Positions 1 through 7,610 of a stretch of DNA of 64,000 nucleotides are shown piece by piece. The notes beneath the pieces are model-generated. The model was given only the letters and a program-made list of their open reading frames with translations, made no database searches and was not told the DNA's origin. How positions within the stretch are numbered: the stretch's first letter is position 1; each line of letters starts with the position of its first letter. Source of the stretch: Alkalinema sp. CACIAM 70d (lineage in GTDB: Bacteria; Cyanobacteriota; Cyanobacteriia; Leptolyngbyales; Leptolyngbyaceae); NCBI GenBank assembly GCA_002148405.1, contig MUGG01000153.1:19983-83982 (forward strand), in the 5' to 3' direction. Position numbers and translations under genes: made by a program.

Positions 1-407
1 TCCTCTGTTCGTATTCCAACTGGTACATCCTCGCAGCAAACCGTCACGAGAGTTCCACTGTGTGCTGGCTCCATTAACCAGATTATTCGCATCTCGCCAG
101 AGAATGCTGCATCGTCGCTTTCGAAGGTGACTGCCTGTTCGATGCGTTCATCTGAGATTAGCTTAACGAATCGTACTTCTGCCTCATCAGCATCCTCTGA
201 TGTCTTTCCCAGAGTGTGTTGCGTTTCGTTGTACGTGAGTCGTATGCGATATCCACCACCTTCGCAGAACGTGAACGCGAGCATCTTTCCAGTCATCCCT
301 TGGGGCGGCAACCACGCTTCCATTGCGTCTGGTGTCGCGAACGCTTGGTAGATCGTCGATGCCGAAGCATGAATCAGTTTTGAGGCGGTATCAGTTCTCT
401 TGGACAT
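1..407 (-). CDS. SRPBCC/AHSA1-like domain protein (cut by window edge)
   Basis: The reading frame runs from an ATG at 407 off the left edge, so the C-terminus is missing. The translation starts MSKRTDTASKLIHASASTIY and continues with FATPDAMEAWLPP, GGGYRIRLTY and a C-terminal WLMEPAHSGTLVTV. This order (hydrophobic strand, helix, 'ea...WlpP' box, then beta strands) is typical of AHSA1/START-like ligand-binding folds, which bind small hydrophobic ligands; the ligand here is unknown. An AAGGGAG-type ribosome site lies about 8-10 bases before the ATG. Codon use lacks CGATCG and looks slightly different from the neighbours, but the fragment is short. The family is fairly sure, the function is not. 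Confidence 0.75.
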   Translation of the reverse strand, partial: MSKRTDTASKLIHASASTIYQAFATPDAMEAWLPPQGMTGKMLAFTFCEGGGYRIRLTYNETQHTLGKTSEDADEAEVRFVKLISDERIEQAVTFESDDAAFSGEMRIIWLMEPAHSGTLVTVCCEDVPVGIRTE

Positions 408-739
408 GAAACGACTCCCTTCCCTCCCTGTGACGCCCAACGCAAAGTTCACCTGCTGGGAGTTGATTTTGCTGAAACCAGTTTAGCATTGCCAGTCAGG
501 TGCGACGACGGGTTCGGCTGGGCTAGTAAGGAAGATTTTCTAAAGATTTAATTCAGAACGACTGCCCATAAAACAATCTGAAAAGCCGATCGAACTTTGC
601 ATCACACAGATGAGGGAGAAAATACACGATCGCTCTCAACTACCCCGATCGCTGCTTTCACTAAACCCCCGATCGCCCTAGTCAAGGGGCCCACAGGCTA
701 CAGGACAAGCAAACCTGCGGGACACCTACGCCTCAGCCT
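408..739. other. Gene-free stretch with HIP1-type sites
   Basis: It separates the SRPBCC gene start from the stop of the small protein that ends at 740. It holds several CGATCG sites between 600 and 680 spaced by C-rich runs, and a loose inverted repeat (cccacaggct / cctgcggga) around 689-722. No ribosome site plus open frame was convincing here. The promoter of the SRPBCC gene should lie within it on the minus strand. Confidence 0.5.
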
Positions 740-952
740 TTACCAACGCCGCTGCAACACGCTAACCCATTCTCCTTCCACACCGGGTACAGGCATGGGT
801 TTTCCCCAATACACCCTGTCTACAAATCCGATCGAATGCAATCGGTTAATGATTGACTCTACTGTTTCCTTAGTGCCGAATAGTTGTAACCGATAGTATG
901 GATACAACTGTTCGATCGAGCGATCATTCCGATCGCTAGAACCTTTCGCCAT
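740..952 (-). CDS. 70-aa conserved small protein, copy 1 (behind a long leader)
   Basis: The family is not recognised. The start is the ATG at 952, with AGGAG eleven bases upstream. A longer in-frame opening reads through the leader and has no ribosome site. The protein (MAKGSSDRNDRS...) has a core YRLQLFGTKETVESIINRLH, then GFVDRVYW and PMPVPG, ending near SVLQRRW. This pattern suggests strand-helix-strand units and no membrane segment. It is a clear paralogue of the 72-aa protein at 6581-6799: LFGT, LH, F-DRV-W and PMPVPG are shared. Both genes share the promoter and leader blocks, so they were duplicated or recruited as a unit. No function is claimed. Confidence 0.7.
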   Translation of the reverse strand: MAKGSSDRNDRSIEQLYPYYRLQLFGTKETVESIINRLHSIGFVDRVYWGKPMPVPGVEGEWVSVLQRRW

Positions 953-1279
953 AATGTGAGCTTCTCCTGTTTGTAGTGAATCCCATCCCTGCTGCAATCT
1001 TGCTCCCTTCGCCCGCGCGTGGGAGAAGGGTCGGGGATGAGGGCTGCGGAAGAAAGCCCAAAAATTTAGAGCCACCCCGTTTGACATCACAAACAAGAGT
1101 GGCTCGGTCAGATGTTAAAATCCTCATCAAGCCTCCTTGCTGCTCGACCAGCGAGGGGGATAGCTACTTGGGGTTGTTACCGCAATCCCGAGTAGTGCCC
1201 TAAATTCCTGGGAACCCAGCGACCCCATGCTTCATGCCGACCCGTTTTAAAAGAAGGATGTCCATGGCGATCGCTATGA
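953..1279 (-). ncRNA. Long 5' leader / possible attenuator RNA, copy 1
   Basis: The RNA predicted from the promoter at 1286-1314 would start near 1279 and run about 325 bases to the small-protein ATG. About 210 bases in is a stem GCCACTC...GGGTGGC (roughly 1071-1103 on the plus strand), followed by a U-rich stretch (AAATTTTTGGG). This looks like an intrinsic terminator or attenuator. The blocks TCTCATAGC at the 5' end, GGATT-TAACAT, GA-CG-GCCAC and the terminal stem are shared with the leader at 6800-7039, while the middle differs in sequence. No known riboswitch core was recognised by eye. It could be a cis leader, a stand-alone small RNA with read-through, or both. Confidence 0.55.
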
Positions 1280-1285
1280 GAGACT

Positions 1286-1314
1286 ACCCTACGAAGAAAT
1301 AGCGGCTCTGTCAA
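1286..1314 (-). promoter_or_regulatory. Sigma-70-type promoter of small-protein unit 1, with overlapping inverted repeat
   Basis: On the minus strand the -35 box TTGACA (1314-1309) is 17 bases from the -10 box TAGGGT (1291-1286). The second unit has the same geometry and flanks (GTACGG, TTGACAGAG, TTTCTTCGTA). A perfect 12-bp inverted repeat, aagaaatagcgg at 1294-1305 and ccgctatttctt at 1328-1339, flanks the -35 box. It could be an operator, or a terminator stem for pckA, which ends at 1383. Confidence 0.6.
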
Positions 1315-1382
1315 TCCGTACTTTAAACCGCTATTTCTTGTATTATTTAGCACCCGTACTTCGCCCCTAGCGACGATCAAAG

Positions 1383-3014
1383 TCAGCGCATAGCAACTAA
1401 CTCCGGTTGCAGTGTCAGAGATGGCGCACCCTTCAGAACCTCAGGACTGACCACCGCCTCAAACTGCCGGAAATTATCGACAAACCGTTGCGCTAACTTC
1501 AACGCCTGTAAATCATAATTGGCCGGATCACTCCAAGTCAGACGGGGATTTAGCAACTTAGCATCTACGCCAGGACAGGCGATCGGAATCCGAAAGCCAA
1601 ATACCGGATCAACCATTGTTTTCACCTGATCCAATGCTCCACTCAATGCCGCAGACAGCATCGCCCGCGTCTGCTGAATCGGCATGCGATCGCCCTCACC
1701 ATAGCTGCCCCCCGTCCAGCCCGTATTCACCAACCACACCCGAGCACGGTGCCGCACAATCTTTTGCCCGAGCAAATCGGCATAGATATGGGGATGCAGC
1801 GCCATAAACGGCGCACCAAAGCAGGCGCTAAAAACCACTTCCGGCTCATGGCCCAAGCCCTTTTCCGTTCCGGCTACTTTGGATGTGTAACCGCTGAGGA
1901 AATGGTACATCGCCTGTTCCGGTGTCAGTTGCGCGATCGGCGGCAAAATCCCCAAGGCATCTGCCGTCAGAAACACAATATCCTGGGGATGGCCCGTGGT
2001 TCCGGCGGGATCAATGTTTTCAATAAATGAGATCGGATAGGCTCCCCGCGTATTTTCCGTTAAGCTCCCGTCGTCTAAATCCAACTGCCGAGTTAGCGGA
2101 TCGATCGCCACATTTTCCAAGATCGTGCCAAAGCGTTGGGTCGTTCGATAAATATCCGGCTCCGCTTCCGGCGACAGGCGAATTAATTTGGCATAGCAGC
2201 CACCTTCAAAATTGAAAATCCCCCGATCGCTCCAGCCATGTTCATCATCCCCAATCAACGTGCGCTGGGGATCAGCGGACAGCGTGGTTTTCCCCGTTCC
2301 CGACAGGCCAAAAAACAGCGCCACTCGACCATCCTGACCCACATTGGCCGCGCAGTGCATTGGTAAGACATGGTGATGGGGCAACAGATAGTTCAACGTC
2401 GTAAAGATTGCTTTCTTCATCTCTCCGGCATAGCTAGTGCCACCGATCAACACTAACTTCCGTTCAAAGTCTAGCACAATAAAGACATCGGAATTGGTGC
2501 CATCAATTTCAGGTGTCGCATGGAAGTTAGGCAATGCAATCACTGTGAAATCTGGAACGAAGTTTAAAACCTCTTCATGACTGGGGGAAATAAACAAGTT
2601 ATGCACAAACAAACTCTGCCAAGCCATTTCCGTAATAAATCGCACGCCAATGCGATAGGCCGGGTCAGCCCCTGCAAAGCGATCCTGAACAAACAAATCC
2701 CGCCCTTGCAAATAGGCCAGCATCCGCGCATGGAGCGACTCAAAGCGGTGCTCACTCAAGGGATGGTTAATTTTGCCCCACCAGACCTCGTCCACCGTAC
2801 TGGCTTCCCGGACAATGAATTTGTCATTGGGCGATCGACCGGTGTGGTGTCCCGTCCGCACTACCAAAGGCCCTGAAGCAGCGAGCACACCTTCCCGGCG
2901 TCGAATGGCTTCTTCGTAGAGGGCTGGTACCGAAAGATTCCAATACACCATGCCGGGTTGCAAAATACCATGGTGCTCCAGTCCATAGTGGATGTGCTCC
3001 TTTGCCATATTCAT
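1383..3014 (-). CDS. pckA: Phosphoenolpyruvate carboxykinase (ATP)
   Basis: It converts oxaloacetate and ATP to phosphoenolpyruvate, CO2 and ADP in the cytoplasm, at the gluconeogenic/anaplerotic node. The 543-residue product matches the usual size of the ATP-dependent family. Visible motifs are TGHHTGRSPNDKF near residue 54, GGTSYAGEMKK (191-201, with the active-site lysine), the P-loop GLSGTGKT (236-243) and the metal-binding box GDDEHGW (255-261). The start is the ATG at 3014, preceded by GAGGA at eight bases; the longer frame to 3065 lacks a ribosome site. It stands alone, 116 bases after the start-distal end of uvrC. Nothing looks damaged. Confidence 0.95.
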   Translation of the reverse strand: MNMAKEHIHYGLEHHGILQPGMVYWNLSVPALYEEAIRRREGVLAASGPLVVRTGHHTGRSPNDKFIVREASTVDEVWWGKINHPLSEHRFESLHARMLAYLQGRDLFVQDRFAGADPAYRIGVRFITEMAWQSLFVHNLFISPSHEEVLNFVPDFTVIALPNFHATPEIDGTNSDVFIVLDFERKLVLIGGTSYAGEMKKAIFTTLNYLLPHHHVLPMHCAANVGQDGRVALFFGLSGTGKTTLSADPQRTLIGDDEHGWSDRGIFNFEGGCYAKLIRLSPEAEPDIYRTTQRFGTILENVAIDPLTRQLDLDDGSLTENTRGAYPISFIENIDPAGTTGHPQDIVFLTADALGILPPIAQLTPEQAMYHFLSGYTSKVAGTEKGLGHEPEVVFSACFGAPFMALHPHIYADLLGQKIVRHRARVWLVNTGWTGGSYGEGDRMPIQQTRAMLSAALSGALDQVKTMVDPVFGFRIPIACPGVDAKLLNPRLTWSDPANYDLQALKLAQRFVDNFRQFEAVVSPEVLKGAPSLTLQPELVAMR

Positions 3015-3130
3015 AATCAAAATCCTCAACGGTAATGTAGGGGGATTACCGGGCGTTGCAACCATTCACCCCTGACGCTACGGGAGAAATTTGAGAATCT
3101 TGTGAGGAAATATTCGCAAATGTCAGGGTT

Positions 3131-5074
3131 TCAGGATATGGCTTCTTCCTGAGTGGGATGGAAATATTCATAGATTTGCTCGGCCATTTTGGGGCCAATT
3201 CCCGGCACTGCCGCCAACTGCTCCACCGTTGCCTCGCGGATGTAATCGATCGATCGAAAGGTGGCGAGGAGTTGCTTTTGGCGATAATGGCCCAGTCCCG
3301 GTACTTCATCTAGGCGCGATCGTTGCATGCGTTTACTGCGTTGTTGGCGGTGGAATGTGACGGCAAAGCGGTGGGCTTCATCCCGTAATCGCCGCAGCAA
3401 TTGCACCCCCGGTTGTTCCGCCTCGGTGACTAACGGGAGGGATTCCCCCGGCAGAAAAATCTCTTCCCGTTGTTTGGCTAAACTGACGACGCGAATTTCT
3501 TCCAGTAAATTCATCTCCCGTAGAGCGTTCACTACCGCTGAAAGTTGGCCTTTGCCACCGTCGATCATGACTAAATCGGGAAAATCGGAAAACGAAGTGG
3601 ATTGCCGCGTTAGAACCGAAGATTCATTCCAACGGCGAATCTGTTCTCCCCGAGCTTTGGCGTTGGCATACTTACGGAACCGTCGCGTAATCACTTCGGC
3701 CATGCTAGCGAAATCATCGGAATGACCCGGACGGACATCGGGATTTTTAATTTTAAAGTGACGGTAATGTTGTTTGGCCGGTAATCCATCGACGAATACG
3801 ACTTGTGAGGCCACCGCATCGGAACCCTGAATGTGGGAAATGTCATAGCCTTCAATGCGACGGGGCCATTCCGGTAAATCCAAAATTTCCGCTAAGTCCT
3901 GCATGGCTTGGTTATTACGATCGACCACCCGTTGAGTCCGAGCCAGTTCATAGGCAGCGTTGCGTTCCACCATTTCCAGCAGTTCCGCTTTGGATTGCCG
4001 CTGGGGATGGACGATCGAGACTTTGCGGCCCTTGGCTTGGCTCAGATACGCCGCCAGCATATCGCCTTCGGGTAATTCGTGCTGCACCAAAATTTCCGTA
4101 GGAATTTCCACCGGATCGACGGTTTGGAAATGTTCTTCCAAGACCCGCTGCAAAATGGCTCCCGGTTCTCCGGACTGGGCATCGGCGACATAACCCAGCC
4201 GTCCCACGAGCCGCCCCGCACGAATTTGGAATAACTGTACGCAGGCATGGTGATCATCGGCGACTAGGGCGATCGCATCGCGGGAAACGGTGTCGTCGGA
4301 GAGGGCGACCTTTTGCTCAACGCCCAGTTCGCGCAAGCCTTGGATTTGATCCCGTAGACGGGCCGCATGTTCAAAATTGAGGTCTTCTGCGGCTTTTTCC
4401 ATTTGCAGGGTCAGCGTTTCCACCAGTTCTCCGGTGCGTCCTTGGAAAATCATGGCCACTTTTTGCATCGTTTTGCGGTAATCGTCTGGCTGGATTAAGC
4501 CTTGGCAGACGCCGGGACAGCGACCAATGTCGTAGTTCAAGCAGGGGCGATCTTTAAAGAGCGGTTGGGGGCGTTGTCGCAGGGGGAAAATGCGTTTGAC
4601 TAACGCTAAGGTACTGCGCAGGAGGTGGGTGTCTACATAGGGGCCGTAGTAGCGATCGCGGGAGTTGCCCATCTGTCGCCGCCGGGTGATAAAAATGCGG
4701 GGATATTCTTCTGACCAGGTGATGCAGAGGTAGGGATATTTTTTATCGTCCTTAAGCAACACGTTGTAGTGGGGTTGGTGTTGCCGAATTAAGTTGGCTT
4801 CCAGGGCGAGGGCTTCGGCTTCGGTGTCGGTGACGATGACTTCAATTTCTGTGACCAGTCGCATCATGGTCGGGATTCGCGATCGGGTATCCTGACCGTT
4901 GAAATATTGCCGGAGTCGCGATCGTAGTTTTTTGGATTTACCGATGTAGAGAATGTTATCTGTTGCGTCCCGCATGTAATACACGCCCGGTTCCATTGGA
5001 ATTTCCTTTAGGCGTGCTTCCAATTGTTCGGGGTCTTGGATTAAAGGGAGGATTTGCCGGGAGGTTGGAACCAT
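3131..5074 (-). CDS. uvrC: Excinuclease ABC subunit C
   Basis: UvrC makes both incisions in nucleotide excision repair with UvrA and UvrB. The 647-residue product has an N-terminal GIY-YIG nuclease domain (PGVYYM around 29-34, YIGKSKKLRSRLRQYF around 43-58), a UVR motif (NFEHAARLRDQIQGL) in the middle, the RNase H-like endonuclease domain (IEGYDISHIQGSDAVAS, then DLVMIDGGKGQL) and C-terminal helix-hairpin-helix repeats (EVPGLG, AVPGIGPKMAEQIYEYF). The frame is open 123 codons further upstream, but that part is the shadow of the ferredoxin gene and is proline-rich noise. The ATG at 5074 gives the family-type N-terminus although its ribosome site is poor. It lies 31 bases after the ferredoxin stop, so translation may be coupled. 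Confidence 0.95.
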   Translation of the reverse strand: MVPTSRQILPLIQDPEQLEARLKEIPMEPGVYYMRDATDNILYIGKSKKLRSRLRQYFNGQDTRSRIPTMMRLVTEIEVIVTDTEAEALALEANLIRQHQPHYNVLLKDDKKYPYLCITWSEEYPRIFITRRRQMGNSRDRYYGPYVDTHLLRSTLALVKRIFPLRQRPQPLFKDRPCLNYDIGRCPGVCQGLIQPDDYRKTMQKVAMIFQGRTGELVETLTLQMEKAAEDLNFEHAARLRDQIQGLRELGVEQKVALSDDTVSRDAIALVADDHHACVQLFQIRAGRLVGRLGYVADAQSGEPGAILQRVLEEHFQTVDPVEIPTEILVQHELPEGDMLAAYLSQAKGRKVSIVHPQRQSKAELLEMVERNAAYELARTQRVVDRNNQAMQDLAEILDLPEWPRRIEGYDISHIQGSDAVASQVVFVDGLPAKQHYRHFKIKNPDVRPGHSDDFASMAEVITRRFRKYANAKARGEQIRRWNESSVLTRQSTSFSDFPDLVMIDGGKGQLSAVVNALREMNLLEEIRVVSLAKQREEIFLPGESLPLVTEAEQPGVQLLRRLRDEAHRFAVTFHRQQRSKRMQRSRLDEVPGLGHYRQKQLLATFRSIDYIREATVEQLAAVPGIGPKMAEQIYEYFHPTQEEAIS

Positions 5075-5105
5075 AGTGGGGGCAGGGGGAGCTAATTGGG
5101 AGGGC

Positions 5106-5483
5106 TTAATGGGGACAGGGGGGATGGAATTTGGGATAGAGCATGGCTGGGATGGGCTGGCCCTGGTGCAGGTGACGATCGACGATCGCGGGGACTTCTG
5201 CGGGGCTAACTCGACAATACCAAGTTTTTTCGGGTAAAACCACAACCATTGGCCCGTTGCCGCACTGTCCCAGGCAGGAGCCGGGAACGATCGGGACGGG
5301 GCAGTGGGGCTGGGCTTGGAAGGCGGCGAGAACCTGGGCTGCGCCGAGTTTACGGCAGGATTTGCCTTGGCAAACGTGAACCCAATGGGTGGACTCGGTG
5401 GCAAGGGTTGTGGGACGAGGGTCTGCGACCGACCGGAGGTCATCGGGGCTGGGGGGCAAGTCGGCGCGATCGGGAGTCATCAT
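5106..5483 (-). CDS. Thioredoxin-like [2Fe-2S] ferredoxin family protein
   Basis: The 125-residue protein has the cysteine pattern of NuoE-like, thioredoxin-fold [2Fe-2S] ferredoxins: HVCQGKSCRKLGA (Cys38, Cys43) and PGSCLGQCGNGPMVVV (Cys70, Cys74). Such proteins carry electrons or act as sensors in many cyanobacteria; the partner is unknown. The N-terminal 30 residues are low-complexity and proline-rich. Two adjacent ATGs (5483 and 5480) could both serve, and the ribosome site is weak. The gene lies just upstream of uvrC on the same strand and is probably co-transcribed with it, although no functional link to repair can be inferred from sequence. Confidence 0.85.
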   Translation of the reverse strand: MMTPDRADLPPSPDDLRSVADPRPTTLATESTHWVHVCQGKSCRKLGAAQVLAAFQAQPHCPVPIVPGSCLGQCGNGPMVVVLPEKTWYCRVSPAEVPAIVDRHLHQGQPIPAMLYPKFHPPCPH

Positions 5484-5568
5484 GGTGGGAAAAATACCTT
5501 ATCGCTCCATGGACTATCCTATCAAAACAACCAGGGAGTTGGAGCGCCCGCCCGTCTGAGTTGCAACC

Positions 5569-5600
5569 ACTGTCGCAACTACTGTCGCAACTACTGTGGG
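5569..5600. repeat. 12-bp tandem repeat at a stop codon
   Basis: The unit actgtcgcaact occurs exactly at 5569-5580 and 5581-5592, followed by a partial third copy. The second copy ends within the stop codon of the exported protein (5591-5593, minus strand). It is one of many short tandem duplications in this window. Confidence 0.8.
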
Positions 5601-6469
5601 GAATTTCTGAGATCTTGGGTCAAGTGCCAGCAGCCTTTGCGATGCTCAAATACATAGGCCCCTGATGCTCCAGAGGCTTCGATCCATTGATTCGCTTGCG
5701 AATTTGCATAGGTCACTTCACGGTAATCGACGCGAAATCTCTTTTCACTCACCTCGCGGAACTCGAGCATTGCATACCGTTGGGCTCTCAGTCTTGTTTT
5801 GAAAGCAGTGCTTTGCGGTTTACCCAGGTCTAATCTGATGCGATCGGCGGGAGTGGTTTTGCGTTCTGGAAGATCAAAGGCTCGATTGTTTGTAGCAACA
5901 TAGATCCAATTGCGATCGATGGCTAGGCGAAATGCCCTGTAATCATCCTTTTGCAGGGTTGTGAGCAGGTTGTGGGGTGACTGGGCCTTGCGAATCTCTA
6001 CGGTAGGCCAAGTGTAATGGTGACGGGTTTCGATCGTGCGATCGTCGTATCCCCGCACAAAGTGCACCAAAAAATCTCGATAGGCGGTCTGGGCGCAATA
6101 GGCGGGCGGTTTTGCGGCAGGGTCAGGGGTTTTAATCGAAACCCAGCCTTTTTCAGTGCAAATCACAGTTTCATAGCCTTCTAGGCGAGCTTGTGAGGGC
6201 GGAATGTCGGAGCGACACCAGTATTGGTCGTTGTAGAAAACAATGCCGTCTTGAATCGGTTCTAACTCTGAGATGGGTTGCGTGCGGGTTTCATCCATTT
6301 TCCCATCCACAGAGAAGCGATCGCCATAAACTTCAATCATCGGCGTAGAAAGGCCGCTCCAGTAGGTGCCTTCTTGGATTTTGCCGGATGCTAAGGCGGA
6401 TGGAGGATGCATCGTTACTGTGCTTCCTATCATTGCCAACATCAATCCAGCCCCGATTAGTTTTGCCAT
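5591..6469 (-). CDS. Exported protein of unknown function
   Basis: No family was recognised. From the ATG at 6469 the product is 292 residues and opens with a signal-peptide-like stretch: MAKLIGAG, hydrophobic LMLAMIG, then PPSALAS with an Ala-Leu-Ala cleavage site. The rest is mixed alpha/beta with four cysteines (YWCRSD, VICTEKGW, AYCAQT, KGCWHL), consistent with a periplasmic protein with disulfides. An in-frame start at 6544 lies inside the terminator of the upstream gene, which favours 6469, although no clear ribosome site is seen there. It lies alone between a terminator and the ferredoxin/uvrC pair. Confidence 0.7.
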   Translation of the reverse strand: MAKLIGAGLMLAMIGSTVTMHPPSALASGKIQEGTYWSGLSTPMIEVYGDRFSVDGKMDETRTQPISELEPIQDGIVFYNDQYWCRSDIPPSQARLEGYETVICTEKGWVSIKTPDPAAKPPAYCAQTAYRDFLVHFVRGYDDRTIETRHHYTWPTVEIRKAQSPHNLLTTLQKDDYRAFRLAIDRNWIYVATNNRAFDLPERKTTPADRIRLDLGKPQSTAFKTRLRAQRYAMLEFREVSEKRFRVDYREVTYANSQANQWIEASGASGAYVFEHRKGCWHLTQDLRNSPQ

Positions 6470-6542
6470 TGTTGAAGGTGATTTGTGAAGTTGCTCTAGT
6501 TGGATATTAAAGTTCACCACCAGCGAAGTTATGCATATTGCC

Positions 6543-6575
6543 AAAACCCCGGTTTTTCAGGAAAACCGGGGTTTT
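6543..6575. terminator. Bidirectional hairpin terminator
   Basis: The arms are aaaaccccggttttt (6543-6557) and gaaaaccggggtttt (6561-6575), a near-perfect 15-bp stem with A and T tails on both strands. It follows the stop of the small-protein gene at 6581. The same A-tract/GC/T-tract design recurs at 10873-10905. Confidence 0.85.
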
Positions 6576-6580
6576 AGAGA

Positions 6581-6799
6581 TTACTCCGTGGCCCGATCGC
6601 GTTCCATCATGCTGACGTATTGCCAGTCGGAACCGGGGACGGGCATGGGGGGACTCCAGCGCACTCGATCGGAAAATCGCAAAACGTGTAACTGGTTAAT
6701 TGCTGACTGGACTTCTTCGCGAGTGCCAAATAAATAAAAGCGAAACGGTTTGCGTTCCGCATCGCTGACGCGATCGGAATTGTCAAAGCCAATAAACAT
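6581..6799 (-). CDS. 72-aa conserved small protein, copy 2 (behind a long leader)
   Basis: It is the paralogue of the 70-aa protein at 740-952. The core reads FRFYLFGTREEVQSAINQLH, then RFSDRVRW, PMPVPG and YVSMMERDR; about half of the aligned positions match copy 1. The start is the ATG at 6799 with AGGAG seven bases before it. The N-terminal segment (MFIGFDNSDRVSDAERKP) is unrelated to copy 1, so only the C-terminal domain is conserved. No membrane segment or cysteine is present. The family was not recognised; its twin leader suggests it answers to the same signal as copy 1. Confidence 0.75.
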   Translation of the reverse strand: MFIGFDNSDRVSDAERKPFRFYLFGTREEVQSAINQLHVLRFSDRVRWSPPMPVPGSDWQYVSMMERDRATE

Positions 6800-7039
6800 G
6801 GGATTTCTCCTGAATGGTGGGGTGGGAGGAAATCCCAAAAATTAAAGCCACCCTTTTGCGCAGGACAAGTAGGGTGGCCCGATCGAATGTTACAATCCGT
6901 GTCAGACCGCCTAGCTGGTCACGTCAGCTTCGGGGTTTAGCTGCCTTACGTTGTTGCGAGCAACTAGGGCAGCGCTTTAATTTTCGGGGTCTTAAGCTGA
7001 TTCAATCGGGCTATTCAACACGGCTGCATTCAGCTATGA
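6800..7039 (-). ncRNA. Long 5' leader / possible attenuator RNA, copy 2
   Basis: It starts about seven bases after the -10 box at 7046-7051 and runs some 240 bases to the small-protein ATG. An internal stem GCTGCC...GGCAGC encloses a GTTGCTCGCAAC hairpin. About 200 bases in, a stem GCCACCCT / AGGGTGGC (6847-6878) is followed by TTTAATTTTTGGG, like an attenuator. The blocks TCTCATAGC, GGATTGTAACAT, GATCGGGCCACC and the terminal stem match the leader at 953-1279. No known riboswitch class was recognised. Confidence 0.55.
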
Positions 7040-7045
7040 GAAACA

Positions 7046-7074
7046 ACAGTACGAAGAAAGTCCCACTCTGTCAA
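7046..7074 (-). promoter_or_regulatory. Sigma-70-type promoter of small-protein unit 2
   Basis: The -35 box TTGACA (7074-7069) and the -10 box TACTGT (7051-7046) have a 17-base spacer. The flanks GTACGG upstream and TTTCTTCGTA inside the spacer are shared with the promoter at 1286-1314. The conserved spacer sequence is more than a generic promoter needs, which suggests a common regulator. Confidence 0.6.
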
Positions 7075-7173
7075 CCGTACCGAGATAGTTTGTAATGTCG
7101 ATCGGGGGTTGGGGGCAGGAAAGGCTGTTGGGGGCGGACTATAATGGGGCTAATGTCTTGTGGCTTGCGGACA

Positions 7174-7584
7174 ATGAGCCTTGATGAATTAATCAAAGCT
7201 GCCCATCAACTGGATGAAACGGATCTGGATAAGTTGCTGCAACAGGTGATTACGTTGCGAACCCAGCGCAAGGCCCATGTTTTGCCTGCGGAGGAAGCGC
7301 ATTTACTGGATCGCATCAATCAGCCCCTTCCGGCGGAACTGCGTGCCCAATATCAAGCGCTACGGGCTAAACGGGAAGCTGAAACGTTGACTGAGGCGGA
7401 ATATCAAACGCTGATTCAACTCAGTTGTCAGATTGAAGAGTTTGGTGCGCAACGGTTGGCAGCCCTAGCGAGTTTGGCGCAACTTCGCCAAGTCTCTGTG
7501 TCAGAAATTATGGAAACGCTGGGAATTCAAGACAAGTCGATCGAGAGAAATTTTGGAACAGTTGTGGGGAAATCGGTAGACTGA
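7174..7584 (+). CDS. Small helical protein of unknown function
   Basis: The product (136 residues from the ATG at 7174) is strongly helical and charged: MSLDELIKAAHQLDETDLDKL, VLPAEEAHLLDRIN, AETLTEAEYQTLI, then AALASLAQLRQVSVSEIMETLGI. I recall similar sequences as common, often multi-copy conserved hypothetical proteins in filamentous cyanobacteria, near toxin-like or nuclease genes; an antitoxin-like role is only a guess. A TATAAT at 7140-7145 would place the transcript start near 7152, which favours 7174 over the in-frame ATG at 7144. Its last codons lie inside a 55-bp segment repeated at 8428-8482. Confidence 0.65.
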   Translation: MSLDELIKAAHQLDETDLDKLLQQVITLRTQRKAHVLPAEEAHLLDRINQPLPAELRAQYQALRAKREAETLTEAEYQTLIQLSCQIEEFGAQRLAALASLAQLRQVSVSEIMETLGIQDKSIERNFGTVVGKSVD

Positions 7585-7601
7585 GGGAAAAGCGTCGATC
7601 G
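7547..7601. repeat. 55-bp direct repeat, left copy
   Basis: This segment matches 8428-8482 at 44 of 55 positions by hand count, and the last 31 bases differ at only two. It contains the last codons and stop of the small helical protein. The right copy still reads ...NSGTSRVESVD and stop in the same frame, against NFGTVVGKSVD here. The two copies flank the Uma2 gene. Confidence 0.75.
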
Positions 7602-7610
7602 CGGAGAGAC

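Noticed and set aside
936..1130. 64-aa open frame inside leader 1 as a protein gene
   Set aside because: Past the first dozen residues it runs through the attenuator stem and low-complexity C-rich sequence, and no full-length counterpart exists in leader 2. Only the short opening peptide is worth checking.
953..1279. Leader RNA as 6S RNA, tmRNA or SRP RNA
   Set aside because: The ends do not pair as in 6S RNA, there is no tRNA-like domain, and the SRP loop motif is absent.
5075..5443. N-terminal extension of uvrC (123 residues)
   Set aside because: It is the other-frame reading of the ferredoxin gene, is proline/serine-rich and has no UvrC homology; family start is at 5074.
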